DNA of 64,000 nucleotides from Platanthera guangdongensis (lineage: Eukaryota; Streptophyta; Magnoliopsida; Asparagales; Orchidaceae), in assembly GCA_039583875.1 (NCBI GenBank), contig CM077164.1, positions 69,099,628 through 69,163,627 on the forward strand, written 5' to 3'. Numbering within the stretch: position 1 is the first letter of the stretch; every line of letters starts with the position of its first letter. Positions 31,021 through 42,245 of the stretch are shown piece after piece. Both the position numbers and the translations under genes were made by a program. The notes under the pieces were generated by a model. It was not told the origin of the DNA. It ran no database searches and worked only from the letters and a program-made list of their open reading frames with translations.

Positions 31021-31362
31021 AATTATTTTGGTTGATATTTTGAAAGCAAGGTTCTATAAATTTTATCATTTTCTTCTTGTTTTAAAAAAATCAAAATAAA
31101 ACAAAAAAATTATTTTGTTTTATTTTGGTGTATGACCTGAGGGAATCCATCAAATCTACTTGATTTGGATTAGTAGATCGAGCAAAGCTTACGACAACGT
31201 CTAAGACTCCGTGATCTCAATTCTCCAGATTTGGTTGAGGAATCCATAGGTGAGATTTCTTCTTCTGCTTCTTTTTCTACATCTTCCTCTTCTTCCTCCT
31301 CTTCTTCTTCTTCATCTTTTCAATTTTCTTCTAATTCGGGTAATCCAAATCCAAATCCAAAT

Positions 31363-31663
31363 ATGGCCGATCAACAGACTATGTCTTATTATGCTCGACC
31401 AAATTTGGATAATGCTCAATCAAGTATTGTTCGTCCCGCTATTGTGAACGATAACTTTGAATTGAAGCCAAGCATTATCCAAATGGTACAACAATATGTA
31501 CAATTTGATGGGCTTCAAGATGAGAAGCCCAACACACATATTTCTAATTTTTTAGAAATATGTGACACTTTTAAAAGTAACGGGATTTCAGATGATGTCA
31601 TCCGGTTAAGACTTTTTCCTTTCACATTGCGCACCAAAGAAAAACAGTGGTTGACTTCTTTAC
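31363..31663 (+). pseudogene. Athila Gag, 5' part, cut by Sirevirus B
   Basis: First ATG after the primer-binding site (MADQQTMSYYARPN). The Athila gag domain follows: QMVQQYVQFDGL, THISNFLEICDTFK, RLRLFPFTLRTKEKQWLTSL. The frame is intact until 31663, where Sirevirus B interrupts. The open frame also extends upstream without an ATG as a poly-serine tract, which I do not include. The domain resumes after the target duplication at 44146. Confidence 0.85.
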
Positions 31664-31988
31664 TGTTGGGTATTACATCCACACTGACCCAGATTTGATG
31701 AAGTCACCCTGGAACTAAGATGAATTAAGTTGTATTTGATGCTTGGGTTGAGTTATATGTTTGCAGGAATTTCACTGGGAAGTGTAGACCAATGTCAGTC
31801 CAAAGTGGGTCACAAAACACAGGAACTGTGCAATGTAATCCCTCATTGCATGTTCCAAGGTGTTGACTCATGCGTGGTCTCCCTATTGGGGTACACTTCA
31901 TATTCAAGCTATTGGACCTTGGGAAAAGAATTGGAAGTTGACTACATTAGAAGAAAGAGTTTCCAATAACAAAATTCTCTAAGTCTTT

Positions 31989-32716
31989 TACTCGAGTAGG
32001 TCCATAACTACTCGAGTAGATTGGTTATAATTTACTCGAGTTAAGAATCTTTATACTCGAGTACTTAAGTGTATCTCTCGCGTATCTAAGTCATGTACTC
32101 GAGTAGACTTAGTCATATACACGAGTAGCATGTTTATATACTCGAGTAGATCATTCATTATACCCGAGTACTAAAGGCTTCACTCGTCAAAATTCTTCTA
32201 AGTCATGGACTCGAGTAAATACACTCATATACTCGAGTAAGTATACTCACATACTCGAGTAGATAGAAACATACTCGAGTAGTTCATTATAACTACTCGA
32301 GTAGATCGTGTCTCTCTCGTGTACTTTGTAATTTTCCTAACTCCAGAATTTTCTAAGTCTTTTACTCGAGTAGAACTTTCACGTACTCGAGTAGATCACT
32401 TCCTCTCGTGTAGCTTAGTTCAACTACTCGAGTAGCTGCTTGCTGTCGTCTTCAGAAATTATTCCAAGTATTCCACTCGAGTAGTCCTTCATGTACTCAA
32501 GTAGTTTATATAATATACTTGAGTAGTCTTTCTTGTACTCGAGTAGATCCTTCATGTACTCGAGTAAGTCACTATACATACTCGAGTAGTTCTATCTGCT
32601 TACTCGAGTAGTTGATTTCTACCTACTCGAATAGTCTATCTTTATATACCCGAGTATGTTCTCCTTCATGTACTCGAGTAGTTATTCAACTACTCGAGTA
32701 GCTCCTCTCTTACTCG
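31989..32716. repeat. ACTCGAGTA palindrome array, U3 of Sirevirus B 5' LTR
   Basis: About 22 copies by eye of CTCGAG, nearly always as TACTCGAGTA, with 15-45 bp spacing, plus degraded copies (CTCGTGTA, CCCGAGTA, CTCAAG, CTTGAG). Same U3 position as GTCGAC in Sirevirus A. The copy in the 3' LTR spans 42571-43303. Confidence 0.9.
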
Positions 32717-32838
32717 TGTATATGGCTGAACTTTCCTGAAATTTTGTCTAAGTCTTTTTCTGACAGGATTTGCAAATCACGCGACATGATTGGTCCATGT
32801 GTACATCATTATGACCGATTATGACCGTTATTCTCTCC

Positions 32839-32846
32839 TATATAAA
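32839..32846 (+). promoter_or_regulatory. TATA box of Sirevirus B 5' LTR
   Basis: TATATAAA in TCTCCTATATAAAGTC, downstream of the CTCGAG array; copy in the 3' LTR at 43421-43428. Confidence 0.72.
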
Positions 32847-33214
32847 GTCTTATCAGAAAATGACAAACCCTAAGTATTCTCTAAGCTTTCATTGTCAATC
32901 TACTTTAAGAAAGTTTTTCAGCCGACTCCTCTCTGTTTTCACGAAATGGAAGCCGTCGCCGCCATCTTCTCCGGCCACTACTTCTAATTTCAGAGGATTC
33001 ATTCTGAAGAAAGTTACATATCGAGATCGACATCACTGCTCGTCTTCTCTCTCTGATTCTGTAAAAGCAAAGAAGATCCAGATCTGGGCCGAGATTTTCT
33101 TCACCGATTTCTGAAAGTGCTACAAAGTTCATAAGAAGAAGATTCTGGCCGTTTCATCAGATCTGATTGGATTTACTGTTTGTACAACTTTTCTAAAAAT
33201 TTATTAATCTTTTA

Positions 33215-33349
33215 GGAGAAAGTTTCTCCGAGTGTAGGAGTTTTTCACTCCGAGTTTGTAGGAAATGTTATCTTCAGAGGTGTAGATCCCGTTGTTTGGA
33301 TCGAGTTTGTAGGAACTTTGTTCCGAGGGTAGGATCGGTTTTTCGATCC
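33215..33349 (+). repeat. Mini-hairpin array of Sirevirus B 5' LTR
   Basis: Five perfect stems: GGAGAAA/TTTCTCC (33215-33229), GGAGT/ACTCC (33237-33251), GATCC/GGATC (33285-33302), GGAAC/GTTCC (33312-33324) and GGATCG/CGATCC (33332-33349). A sixth at 33261-33276 is decayed here but perfect in the 3' LTR (GGAAG/CTTCC, 43843-43858). Linkers read CGAG-N-GTAGG. Confidence 0.82.
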
Positions 33350-33565
33350 GAGATAGTGGAGTAGCCGAGTCTAGTTGATTTCTAGATCGGTGAGGGAAAG
33401 TGAATGTACCCAAGGTCGGGGAACCACTATAAATCTTGTGTCGTCTGTGATATTGGTAGATAATTCTGTGTTGTGCTCTAAATTTTTTTTATTCCACAAA
33501 AGACGCACAACTCACCTATTCACCCCCCTCTAGGTGATTTAGGTTGACAACCATTTTCTTTCAAT

Positions 33566-33576
33566 TGGTATCAGAG
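33566..33576 (+). other. Primer-binding site of Sirevirus B
   Basis: TGGTATCAGAG, two bases after the LTR, complementary to initiator methionine tRNA. Confidence 0.93.
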
Positions 33577-33647
33577 GGAGGTTGATCGTCAAAAGGTTAA
33601 CACCTTGATCAGATCCAAATCTGTTGTCTGAAAGATTCTACCATAAA

Positions 33648-35956
33648 ATGGACAAGGGAAAAGATTTCGTCAAGCTTCCACTGTGCAACAAAAATAACTT
33701 TCCCATGTGGAAAGAAAGGATAAAATTTTTCATGGAAGCTGTGGATCCAAGGATCTTCATGATCGTTGAAGAAGGTTCTTATGTTCCCATGACTACGTCC
33801 ACTATCGACCCTACCAAGAAAGTTCCCAAAAAGCTAATGGATCTCGACAAAGACGAGATTGCACTCGTCTCCCTCGACAAGAAAGCTAAGAACATTATAG
33901 CAAGTGCAGTCGATGACTCGATGCTGCAAAATTTGATTCACTGCCAATCGGCTAAGGAGATGTGGCATTCCTTAGTCACTTTGATGGAAGGAACTGAAGA
34001 AGTAAGGGATGATCGGAGATCCCTTCTCAACCAGAAATATGAAGCATTCCGACAAGGGAACAAGGAAACAATTGCCGACACCTTTGAAAACTTCTTCAAA
34101 ATTGTGAATAGCCTAAGGGTGTATGGCCATGTCTTCACCAACGGAGAACTGGACGACAAATTCTTGAGATCCCTAACCAAGGAATGGGATAACAAGGTAT
34201 GCGCCATCAGGGAGTTCGGGAAGCTAGCTGAAACGGACCCACAAAATCTCTTTAGAAAGCTTATGTATTATGAACTCCAAATCAATACAAGAAAAGCTGA
34301 AGAAGAGAAAGGCAGGTCTGCACTCAAGGAGAAATCTGTCGCTTTGAAGGCAGACACCTCCAGAAAGACTAAGGCTACCTTCCCCGCTCCAGCTCCAGAA
34401 GTTGACGAAGAAGAAGAAACATCAGAGCATAGCACTTCAGGCTCTGAACTATCTGAAGGATAGTTTTCCTTACTCTCAAGACAATTCAAGAAGTTTCTGA
34501 ATAAAAAGAAACAATGGAAAGGCAAGGATGCCTCATAAAAAAGATCGCGGCACGATGACGATCGACAAAGAAAAGGCTCAAGCAGCCATGAAAGGTACAA
34601 TACTAAACAGAACAAATACGTTTCAACTGACATCATTTGCTATTACTGTAATAAGCTAGGTCACGTCATTGCTGACTGCCCTTATAAGAATAAGGCGGGT
34701 GGTAGAAGAGAAGAGACGAAATCCTCACACAAAAAGAAGAGGAAAGAGAAGAGCCTCATAGCCAAAAAGAGCAAGACTCTTAGCGACTCCGACTCATCTG
34801 AGTCAAGTGAAGAAGAAGAAGCCTATTTTGGGCTAATGGCTCAAACCGATGATGAACAAGAGCCCCAGTTCACTGGGAAGATAAACTCTCATACCCCTCT
34901 TTCAGATTCTGAAGTCTCTGAACATGATTGCGAGGGTAGCTCCTCTGACGATGAGTCAGAATTAATGGCCCAGTACAAGGAGTTAATCATGGCTTACGAC
35001 AAATGTCGTCGAGTCGTGAAGACTCAGGCTAAAGAGATCAAATCTCTAAAAGCCGAAGAGAGCATCTTGAGAGAGAAAGTCGAAAAGACTGACTCCCTCG
35101 AAGAAAACTTCAATAATGTTATTGAAGAATATAACAAGGCTCTGGAGCACCTTGACCTTAAGGAGAAGATCATTAAAGAATTGGAAGCCCAACTTGCAGT
35201 TGAAAGGAAACTTGTTGAGAGTTTCTCGAAGCCCAAAACAGTTCTTCCATTCGTTGCTGAATTCTCAGCAAAGGCCAAGGGAGCTGGACTAGGCCATGAA
35301 GAAGCTCCTAGTAAATCCTCTAGGAGAAACAAGAATCAACGGAAGAATAAGGCCGCCAAAAAGGCCTTAGCGAAAGATAAGGGGAAAGCCCCTCAAGATC
35401 AAACTACATTCAAGAAAGTCATCTTTCCGACAAATGAGTTTGATCATGACTCATCCTACGAGCATTTTGCTAGGCCTACCTATGTAGAGCCAAAGTCCCG
35501 CTATCAAGGATGGACTCGACCCCGAAACTTTGGCAAAGTGTCTTTAAGACACCTTATGAAGAAGTTATTCTTCAAAGCTATGACCCTTTCAATCATGGGC
35601 ATAACTTCAAGAAGGCACCAAAGACAAAGCCTGTTGTAGAGAAGCCCATAAAGGAGAAGAAGCCATGTGATTGCCATCATCATGAGGCATCTTCCTCCAA
35701 GAATGCTGCCCCTGCTAGACCATAATTCCAAAAGGTCAAGCAGGAGATCTTGAGGCAAAGGTACATCAGATTTAACTGTTGGTGCTGTGGCAAGGTTGGT
35801 CACTTCACCATAGATTGTTGGTTCAATTCCAGAAATGCTGCAACCCCTCATGTCAGCAATATGAGAAAGACCGCTCATAATGCTAACACTCGTAGGGGGA
35901 GTACTCTAACCCGAGACCAAGGACCAAAACGTGTTTGGGTTCCTATGGCAAATTGA
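33648..35956 (+). pseudogene. Sirevirus B Gag (broken)
   Basis: From ATG 33648 (MDKGKDFVKLPLC). A UBN2-type gag domain (NFPMWKERIKFFMEAVDPRI, FLRSLTKEWDNK) closely resembles that of Sirevirus A. TAG at 34461-34463 and TAA near 34536 interrupt the frame. It then continues in the same frame through a CCHC knuckle (CYYCNKLGHVIADC, near 34633), acidic linkers and a coiled coil to 35639, shifts frame, and finishes with a second knuckle (CWCCGKVGHFTIDC, near 35780) at 35956. Domain order and length match the intact gag at 13547-15589. Confidence 0.87.
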
Positions 35957-38900
35957 TTATGATTGCATGGATGTCCAAAGGCCAACAAAATGCCCATCTG
36001 GTACTTGTACAGCGGATGCTCTCGGCATATGACCGGGACTAGAAGCCTCATTCGGAACTTTACTCCAGTCGTGAACGGACCAAAGGTCATCTTTGGAGGT
36101 TCAGACCATGGAATCACTAGAGGCTATGGTATGATTACTAACAGCAATGTATCCTTCTCGGATGTGGCTTATGTCGAAGGATTGGAACACAATCTCATAA
36201 GCATAAGCCAGCTCTGCAATAAAGGACACATAGTTGAATTCCATGCTGATAAGTGCTTCATAAAATCCGTTGACAATATGGAAATGATTCTATCCGGCAC
36301 TCGAAGCAAGAATATTTTCTGTTTAAATTTCATCTGTATAGATTTCTCTACACTAGTGTGTCTTTTAACAAAATATAGTGCGTCTCTTGGTGATCAATGG
36401 CACAAGAGACTAGCACATATTAATTTCAAAACTATTAATAAACTATTTTCAATGAACTTAGTACGTGATGCCCCAAATGTCAAATGCGTCAAATACAGAC
36501 CTTGTCATGCATGCGTAAAAGGCAAGCAAACAAGGGCTACCTTTAAAAGCATTATTGGCAAAGACTCTAATAGATGTCTCCAACTATTGCACATGGACTT
36601 GTTTGGTCCACTGCAAATTAGAAGTTTGGGAGGTAAGAACTATACATTGGTAATTGTTGATGATTACTCGCGCTTTGCGTGGGTGTTCTTTCTGAAACAC
36701 AAGTAAGATACCTTCGACATCTTTACTAATTTTGTCAGGCAAGTCCAAAATGAATACAACTGCTCCATAGTCAAAATCAGAAGTGACAATGGAACAGAGT
36801 TCAAATCTGGGGCCATGACAGAATTCTGTGAAATCTTAGGTATCTTTCATGAGTTTTCCTCTCCTCGTACTCCACAACAGAATGGAGTGGCTGAGAGAAG
36901 GAACAGAACACTCATAGAGGCCTGCAGGGCCATGTTGAGTGATGCTTCACTATCGGAGTACTTATGTGCTGAGGCTGTCAACACTGCATGACACGTGCAA
37001 AATCGAGCACTCATAAACAAAGACAACAATAAGAAACCTTACGAACTTCTCAAAGGCAGGAAACCAACAATATCATACTTTAGAATCTTTGGTTGTAAAT
37101 GCTTCGAACTTAACAATGGTAAGTATCGTACCACCAAGTTCAGCGAAAAGAGCTTTGAAGGTATTTTTGTAGGCTATAGTAGCCATAGTAAGGCATATAG
37201 GATATTTAATAGAAAAACTCTAGTGGTGGAAGAATCGATACATGTTGTATTTGGTGAGACAAGCTTGCTGCAAATCAATCCATCTAGTGTGCTCATTGAA
37301 GATGCAGGTGAAAAGCTGAAAGAAACTAGCTTGGATGATCCGTCCGAAGACAAAGGCGAGAAGTTCATTAAGATCACCACTCCAACTCCTATTGGAGAGG
37401 CTGATGATCAAAATGAAGAAGTCATCCAGGATGAAGAAATCACTCCAGTGATTGAAGATAATCCAGATGCAAGAACTCTAGAGCTCAGACATCTGAAGGA
37501 TCACCCCATGGACCAGATCATAGGAGATCCCCGGGATGGTGTTAGAACTCGAAGAGGTACAACTAATGAGAATCTTCATTTGAGTTTTCTCTCACAGGTT
37601 GAACCAAAGAAATTTGAGGAAGCAAACTCAGACACATCATGGATAATGGCAATGAAAGAAGAGCTAAATCAGTTCAAGCGCTGTAATGTGTGGAAGCTTG
37701 TTCCAAGACCCAAAGGAAAGAACATCATTGGAACAAAATGGGTCTACAGGAACAAGATGGACGAAGACGGGACTATCATAAAGAACAAGGCCAGACTCGT
37801 CGCTAAAGGCTATCGTCAAGAAAAAGGAATCGACTTCGACCAGACATATGCTCCAGTGGCGAGGCTGGAGGCAATAGGGTTGTTCCTAGCATATGCTGCT
37901 TTCAAAGGCTTCACCGTCTATCAGATGGACGTGAAGTCGGCCTTCCTAAATGGTAACATAAAGGAGGAAGTGTATGTGGAACAACCTCCAGGTTTCGTTG
38001 ATCCTAACTTTCCTGATTATGTCTATTTTCTACACAAGGCCCTATATGGTCTGAAACAAGCTCCTAGAGCTTGGTATGAAACGATGTCTACCTTTCTACT
38101 TGAGAACAAGTTCACAAGGCGAAAGATAGACAAGACATTATTTCTTAGGAAAATAAAAGGCAAGATTTTGCTAGTGCAAATCTATGTCGACGACATTATT
38201 TTTGGCTCTACAGATGACAACCTATGCAAAAAGTTCTCAAAACTTATGCAAGAAAAGTTTGAAATGAGCAGTATGAGCGAGCTGAAGTATTTCTTAGGGC
38301 TTCAGGTGAAACAATCTAAAGATGGAATTTTCATCTCACAGAACATGTTCACCAAAGTGCTAATTAAGAAATTTGGAATGGAGAACACAACCTCTATGAG
38401 GACTCCAATGGGCTCAACTATGTCTCTGGACAAGGATGAAAAAGGGAAACCTTTTGATGAAACCAAGTACAGAAGCTTAATTGGATCGTTGCTCTACCTT
38501 ACTGCTAGTAGGCCTGACATAATGTTTTCAACATGTGTCTGTGCTAGATTTCAGGTGAACTCTAAGGAATCTCATTACGCTGCTGCAAAGCGGATCCTGA
38601 GATACCTTAAATGCTCACCAAATCTTGGCTTATGGTACCCAAGAAGTAATGACAGTGAACTAATTGGTTTTTCAGATGCAGATTTTGCAGGTAGCAAAGA
38701 CGACCGGAAAAGCACCTCATGGACTTGCCAATTCTTCGGAAGAAGGAAAATCTCCCGGAGTAGCAAGAAGCAGAACTGTGTCGCAATCTCAACGGCTGAG
38801 TCAGAGTATATCTCTGCAGGCAGTTGTTGCTCACAGTTGCTATGGATAAAGAATCAGTTAGAGGACTACATCTGCAGTTCAAGGATATTCCTTTATACTG

Positions 38901-39129
38901 TGACTCCTCCAGCACAATCGCAATCGCCAACAATCCAGTCTCCCACAGCCGGACAAAGCACATCGAGCTAAGGTATCACTTCATCCGGGAGCATGTGGAG
39001 CATGGAGACATAGATCTGCAATATGTGCCTACAGATAGGCAAATTGCAGACATTTTCACAAAGCCGCTGGACGAGAACAAGTTCTCGTTGTTCAAGACTG
39101 AGCTTGGGATGCTCAACAAGGAGTATTAA
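35957..39129 (+). pseudogene. Sirevirus B Pol (broken)
   Basis: Follows gag in the same frame after TGA-TTA-TGA. The protease box reads WYLYSG, so the catalytic Asp of WYLDSG is replaced by Tyr. Integrase has HKRLAH...[26 protein letters not shown] and NGVAERRNRT, with stops at about 36705 and 36990. RT is well preserved ([20 protein letters not shown]), as is RNase H ([16 protein letters not shown]), with a frameshift near 38860-38870 before the last segment ([14 protein letters not shown]) ending at 39129. Not functional as read. Confidence 0.9.
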
Positions 39130-39204
39130 AGAAGATGGAATGACAAACAGGCAAGAAACTTCAGGGGTTAATCAAAATTTATATCTTATAAATTTTTCAA
39201 AGTT

Positions 39205-39410
39205 TGACTCGAGAAGTATAAGACATACTCGAGTATGTTAATTCACCTACTCTAGTCACTGCTGTCTTACCTACTCGAGTACTTTTCTCTTCCTACTTGA
39301 GTAATTTCTGAAGATCTACTCGAGTACTTTCTGAAGACCTACTCGAGTAATTTATGAAGACCTACTCGAGTAACTACTTACCTACTCGAGCAGTCTATAT
39401 ATCTCTCGTG
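39205..39410. repeat. Internal CTCGAG cluster between pol and third ORF of Sirevirus B
   Basis: Seven or so CTCGAG copies plus decayed ones (CTCTAG, CTTGAG, CTCGTG) in the same TACTCGAGTA context as in the LTR, with one more CTCGAGTA at about 39574. It occupies the same place as the GTCGAC cluster of Sirevirus A. Confidence 0.85.
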
Positions 39411-39520
39411 TAATGTTTGCCAGATTTTGAAATTTGTTCTATTCGCCACCCAAGGCTTAATGCCGCCTCTTCCCTCTATTTAGTTAATTTCCTTTAAATT
39501 AATTAGATGAAATTTAGGGT

Positions 39521-39529
39521 TATATATAT
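39521..39529 (+). promoter_or_regulatory. Internal TATA box upstream of Sirevirus B third ORF
   Basis: TATATATAT in GGGTTATATATATG, about 130 bp before the third-ORF ATG (39655) and downstream of the CTCGAG cluster. The arrangement parallels Sirevirus A. Confidence 0.55.
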
Positions 39530-39654
39530 GAAATTCCGAAAACCCAAACCTACACGAAATCATTTCATTCTCTCGAGTACCCTCTGTCGTTTCGCCTCCT
39601 CCGCCGCTGTTGTCGAGCCGCTTCCCTCCTTACCACTTCCAGTCAAACGCAGCC

Positions 39655-42036
39655 ATGGCCGCTTATTCCAAGATAGGCGTCAGATCAGAACTCGTTACCG
39701 TAGGTATTGCAGAGCTCTCAGATGACTTCCACAACCTTATCATCCTTCTCGACACCGCCGGCCTCTCCTTCATTCTCTAGGAACCCTGTTGAATTTTATT
39801 CCCAGAAGTAGCCGAATTCTTTTCCAATCTAAAGGCCAAAAGGAATGGAAAAGTTCTGAAATCCAAAGTGAAGGGTTTGAAAATTAAGTTCACCAAGACC
39901 TCTGTCTCTCAGCTTCTCTGATTGCCGCTTGTCGATGAAGAAGATCACTTAGTTGATGAAGACTCTGACATAACAACCCTATTCTGTGGCTTTTCAACTG
40001 ATGCTCAGTATTTCAAATGGTCAGACGTGAATGCAGAAGGCAAATTTTTGGTTGATGTTATTGGGAAAATTTTACTGTGCAAGACACACTCCATCAGAGA
40101 CATTCCATCATATTTCTTCGACATAATACAAGCAATTGTCTGCCGCAAGAAATACCAATTCGGTATGCTGATTCTGGATAAAATCAAGGACAGTTTAAAA
40201 TCCCCCAACTACGCCAGAATTATCTCTCTGCTCCTCCATGAAACAAATCCTGAGGTCTTCAACTTATCCAAAGGGACCCCTCTTCACCACATGAAGAAGG
40301 TCTCCATCTCTTCAATTCAGAGATGGGATCTCAAGCTCCAAAATTCTGCCCAAGCTGCAAAGATTTCAGAAGTTCCAGAGATTCCAGCTATAGAAGACAG
40401 GACTCCATCTCCCTCTCCTCATCATGTGGCTAGCTCCTCTGGTGCACTAAGTGAGGGGGAGCCTGCTCCTTCTAGCGAAGTCAGGCAGCCCTCTCCTCAG
40501 CCAGAAATTCCTTCCCTACCTCATACTCCACAAAGTCCAGCCACTCCTTCAGATCAAATACCTCAAGACTCTCTTCTGTCCACAGCTGCTGCTATAGATG
40601 CTATGATTGCAGAGCTCTCTGAAGAAGTGATGCCCATTCCTCCTCTATCTACTCCAGCTCCATCCTCTGAATGTCACAAGGACTCCACTCCAGCACAATC
40701 TCCTATACATTCTCCAGCCAGAACTCCGGCCAAATCTCCAGATGCCCTCCAAGACCAGCAAGACACCATTCTTATTTCTGATGAGCCTTCTCCTAAGCCA
40801 GCTGAGGCCCCTCTCAGAAATCTAGAATTCTCTCTTCCTCAGGATACAGAAGAAGGGGTTGCTCTCATTCCGACCACCAGAGCTCACACCTCTGTGATAA
40901 TTGAAGAAATAGCTCCTTGGGTAACTCCTTCTCTCCCTACTGCTGCTCCCTCTACAGCTGCTGTTACAGTCTCTTCCTCCTCAGATTTGCTGCAACATAT
41001 TACAATTCTTCTTCAAGAACAAAGAAATTATTTTGACTCTTCTCTAAAGAAAGTAACTGACAAGGTAACTGCTCTTGAGACTGAGATGAGCAGAGGCTTT
41101 GCTGAAATTCAGCATAACACTGACAAGCTCAAGTATTTATTTCAACTTGGTGGCAAAGCCCTTGACCACACTATCACTAGTGTTGGCAATGTTATGAAAT
41201 AAGGTGTCACCCTTGCAAACATTCAGATAGAGCTAGATAAGAGAAATGAAGCTAACAAAATGAAAATTTGTGAAGAAGTTGGCATTTTCAAAGAAGACAG
41301 CATAGAAAAACTATCTGTTGAAATCAGAAAGGGGGAGGGATTGTTCAAAGAACTCAAAGAACAGGTAGAAAAATCTGCTGCTCAGAAGTCAAATGTATGG
41401 GAAGCTCATGTGAAGACAATTCATGATGATGTGCTAGCCCAGATACAGAGTGTCAAATTTCACACCTATGACACTGCTGTATGGATGCACAATCAGATTC
41501 TGCCAGACCTTGCAGTTGACCCCAACATCATTCCCCATCATCTCAACCCTCTAGCTACAGATGTCTCTGCCCCAGCTATTTCTCTGCAACCTACCCTCTC
41601 TCCGAGGCTTGGAGACTCAGTTGATCCTCCAGGTACTTATGCTCTAGGCTGGGAAGAAGTCCCTGCTGATATCTTCCTTCAAGCTCCTCTAGAGATCAGA
41701 ATCTACAAGAAGAAAAGGAAGTATGGTGAAGGCCCCTCTGCTAGCAGGACTGCTCCTTCCAAAGCCACTGAACATGCTGAAGCTTGGTCTCCAACTTCCA
41801 AGTCTCTAATTTTGGAAACACTCAGACTAGTTTTGGATCTTAATGAGAGCAGGAACATTCATTACAGTTCCCAAGAATGGGAGTTATATGAGAAATCAAT
41901 GCTAAAAAGGAAGATCCATGACAGAGAGTTTGGGAGAAATAATCCCGCTGCTCCTCCAAGGCCTCATAAATATTTCCCTAAGCCTTTCAGCTATCTAAGG
42001 AGACAGCAAGAAAAGATGGAAAAGCAGCAAACCTAA
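39655..42036 (+). pseudogene. Sirevirus B third ORF (env-position protein, broken)
   Basis: From ATG 39655 (MAAYSKIGVRSELVTV), homologous to the third ORF of Sirevirus A. The N-terminal helical domain carries the same FFSNLKAK..., V-K-GLKIKFTKTSVSQLL segment and FLVDVIGKILLCKT. A proline/serine-rich middle with nine or more SP/TP pairs follows, then coiled coil (near 40980-41400) and a closing PHKYFPKPFSYLRRQQ. In-frame stops at 39778, 39790 and 39919 and a stop at 41200 before the last part show decay. No signal peptide or membrane helix is evident. The role is unknown. Confidence 0.75.
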
Positions 42037-42245
42037 GCTTAAACCTAAAAGATGTTGAGAGATTGAAATGACAAGTTGTAGACTTGATGTTTTTGGAAAT
42101 TTACATATATACAATTCTAAATTTATGTCTAATCATCTTTTTCATTGTCTATTGCTTACCTGCTCATGTTTTTCTACTTAGTTTCTTTTATGTCTATAAT
42201 TCACCTTAGTGTAAGGGGTTCTGACTTCAACAAATAGGGGGTGAT
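42037..42245 (+). other. Sirevirus B 3' UTR with polypurine tract
   Basis: AT-rich stretch ending AAATAGGGGGTGAT (42232-42245), directly before the 3' LTR; the same tract type as at 6739-6753. Nothing else is seen. Confidence 0.85.

Larger units (their letters stand above)
31664..33563 (+). repeat. Sirevirus B 5' LTR
   Basis: Contains the CTCGAG array (31989-32716), TATATAAA (32839-32846), the mini-hairpin array (33215-33349), the conserved GAACCACTATAAATC block, and CACCTATTCA, six C residues, then TCTAGGTG near the 3' end. The primer-binding site follows two bases after the end. Confidence 0.95.
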
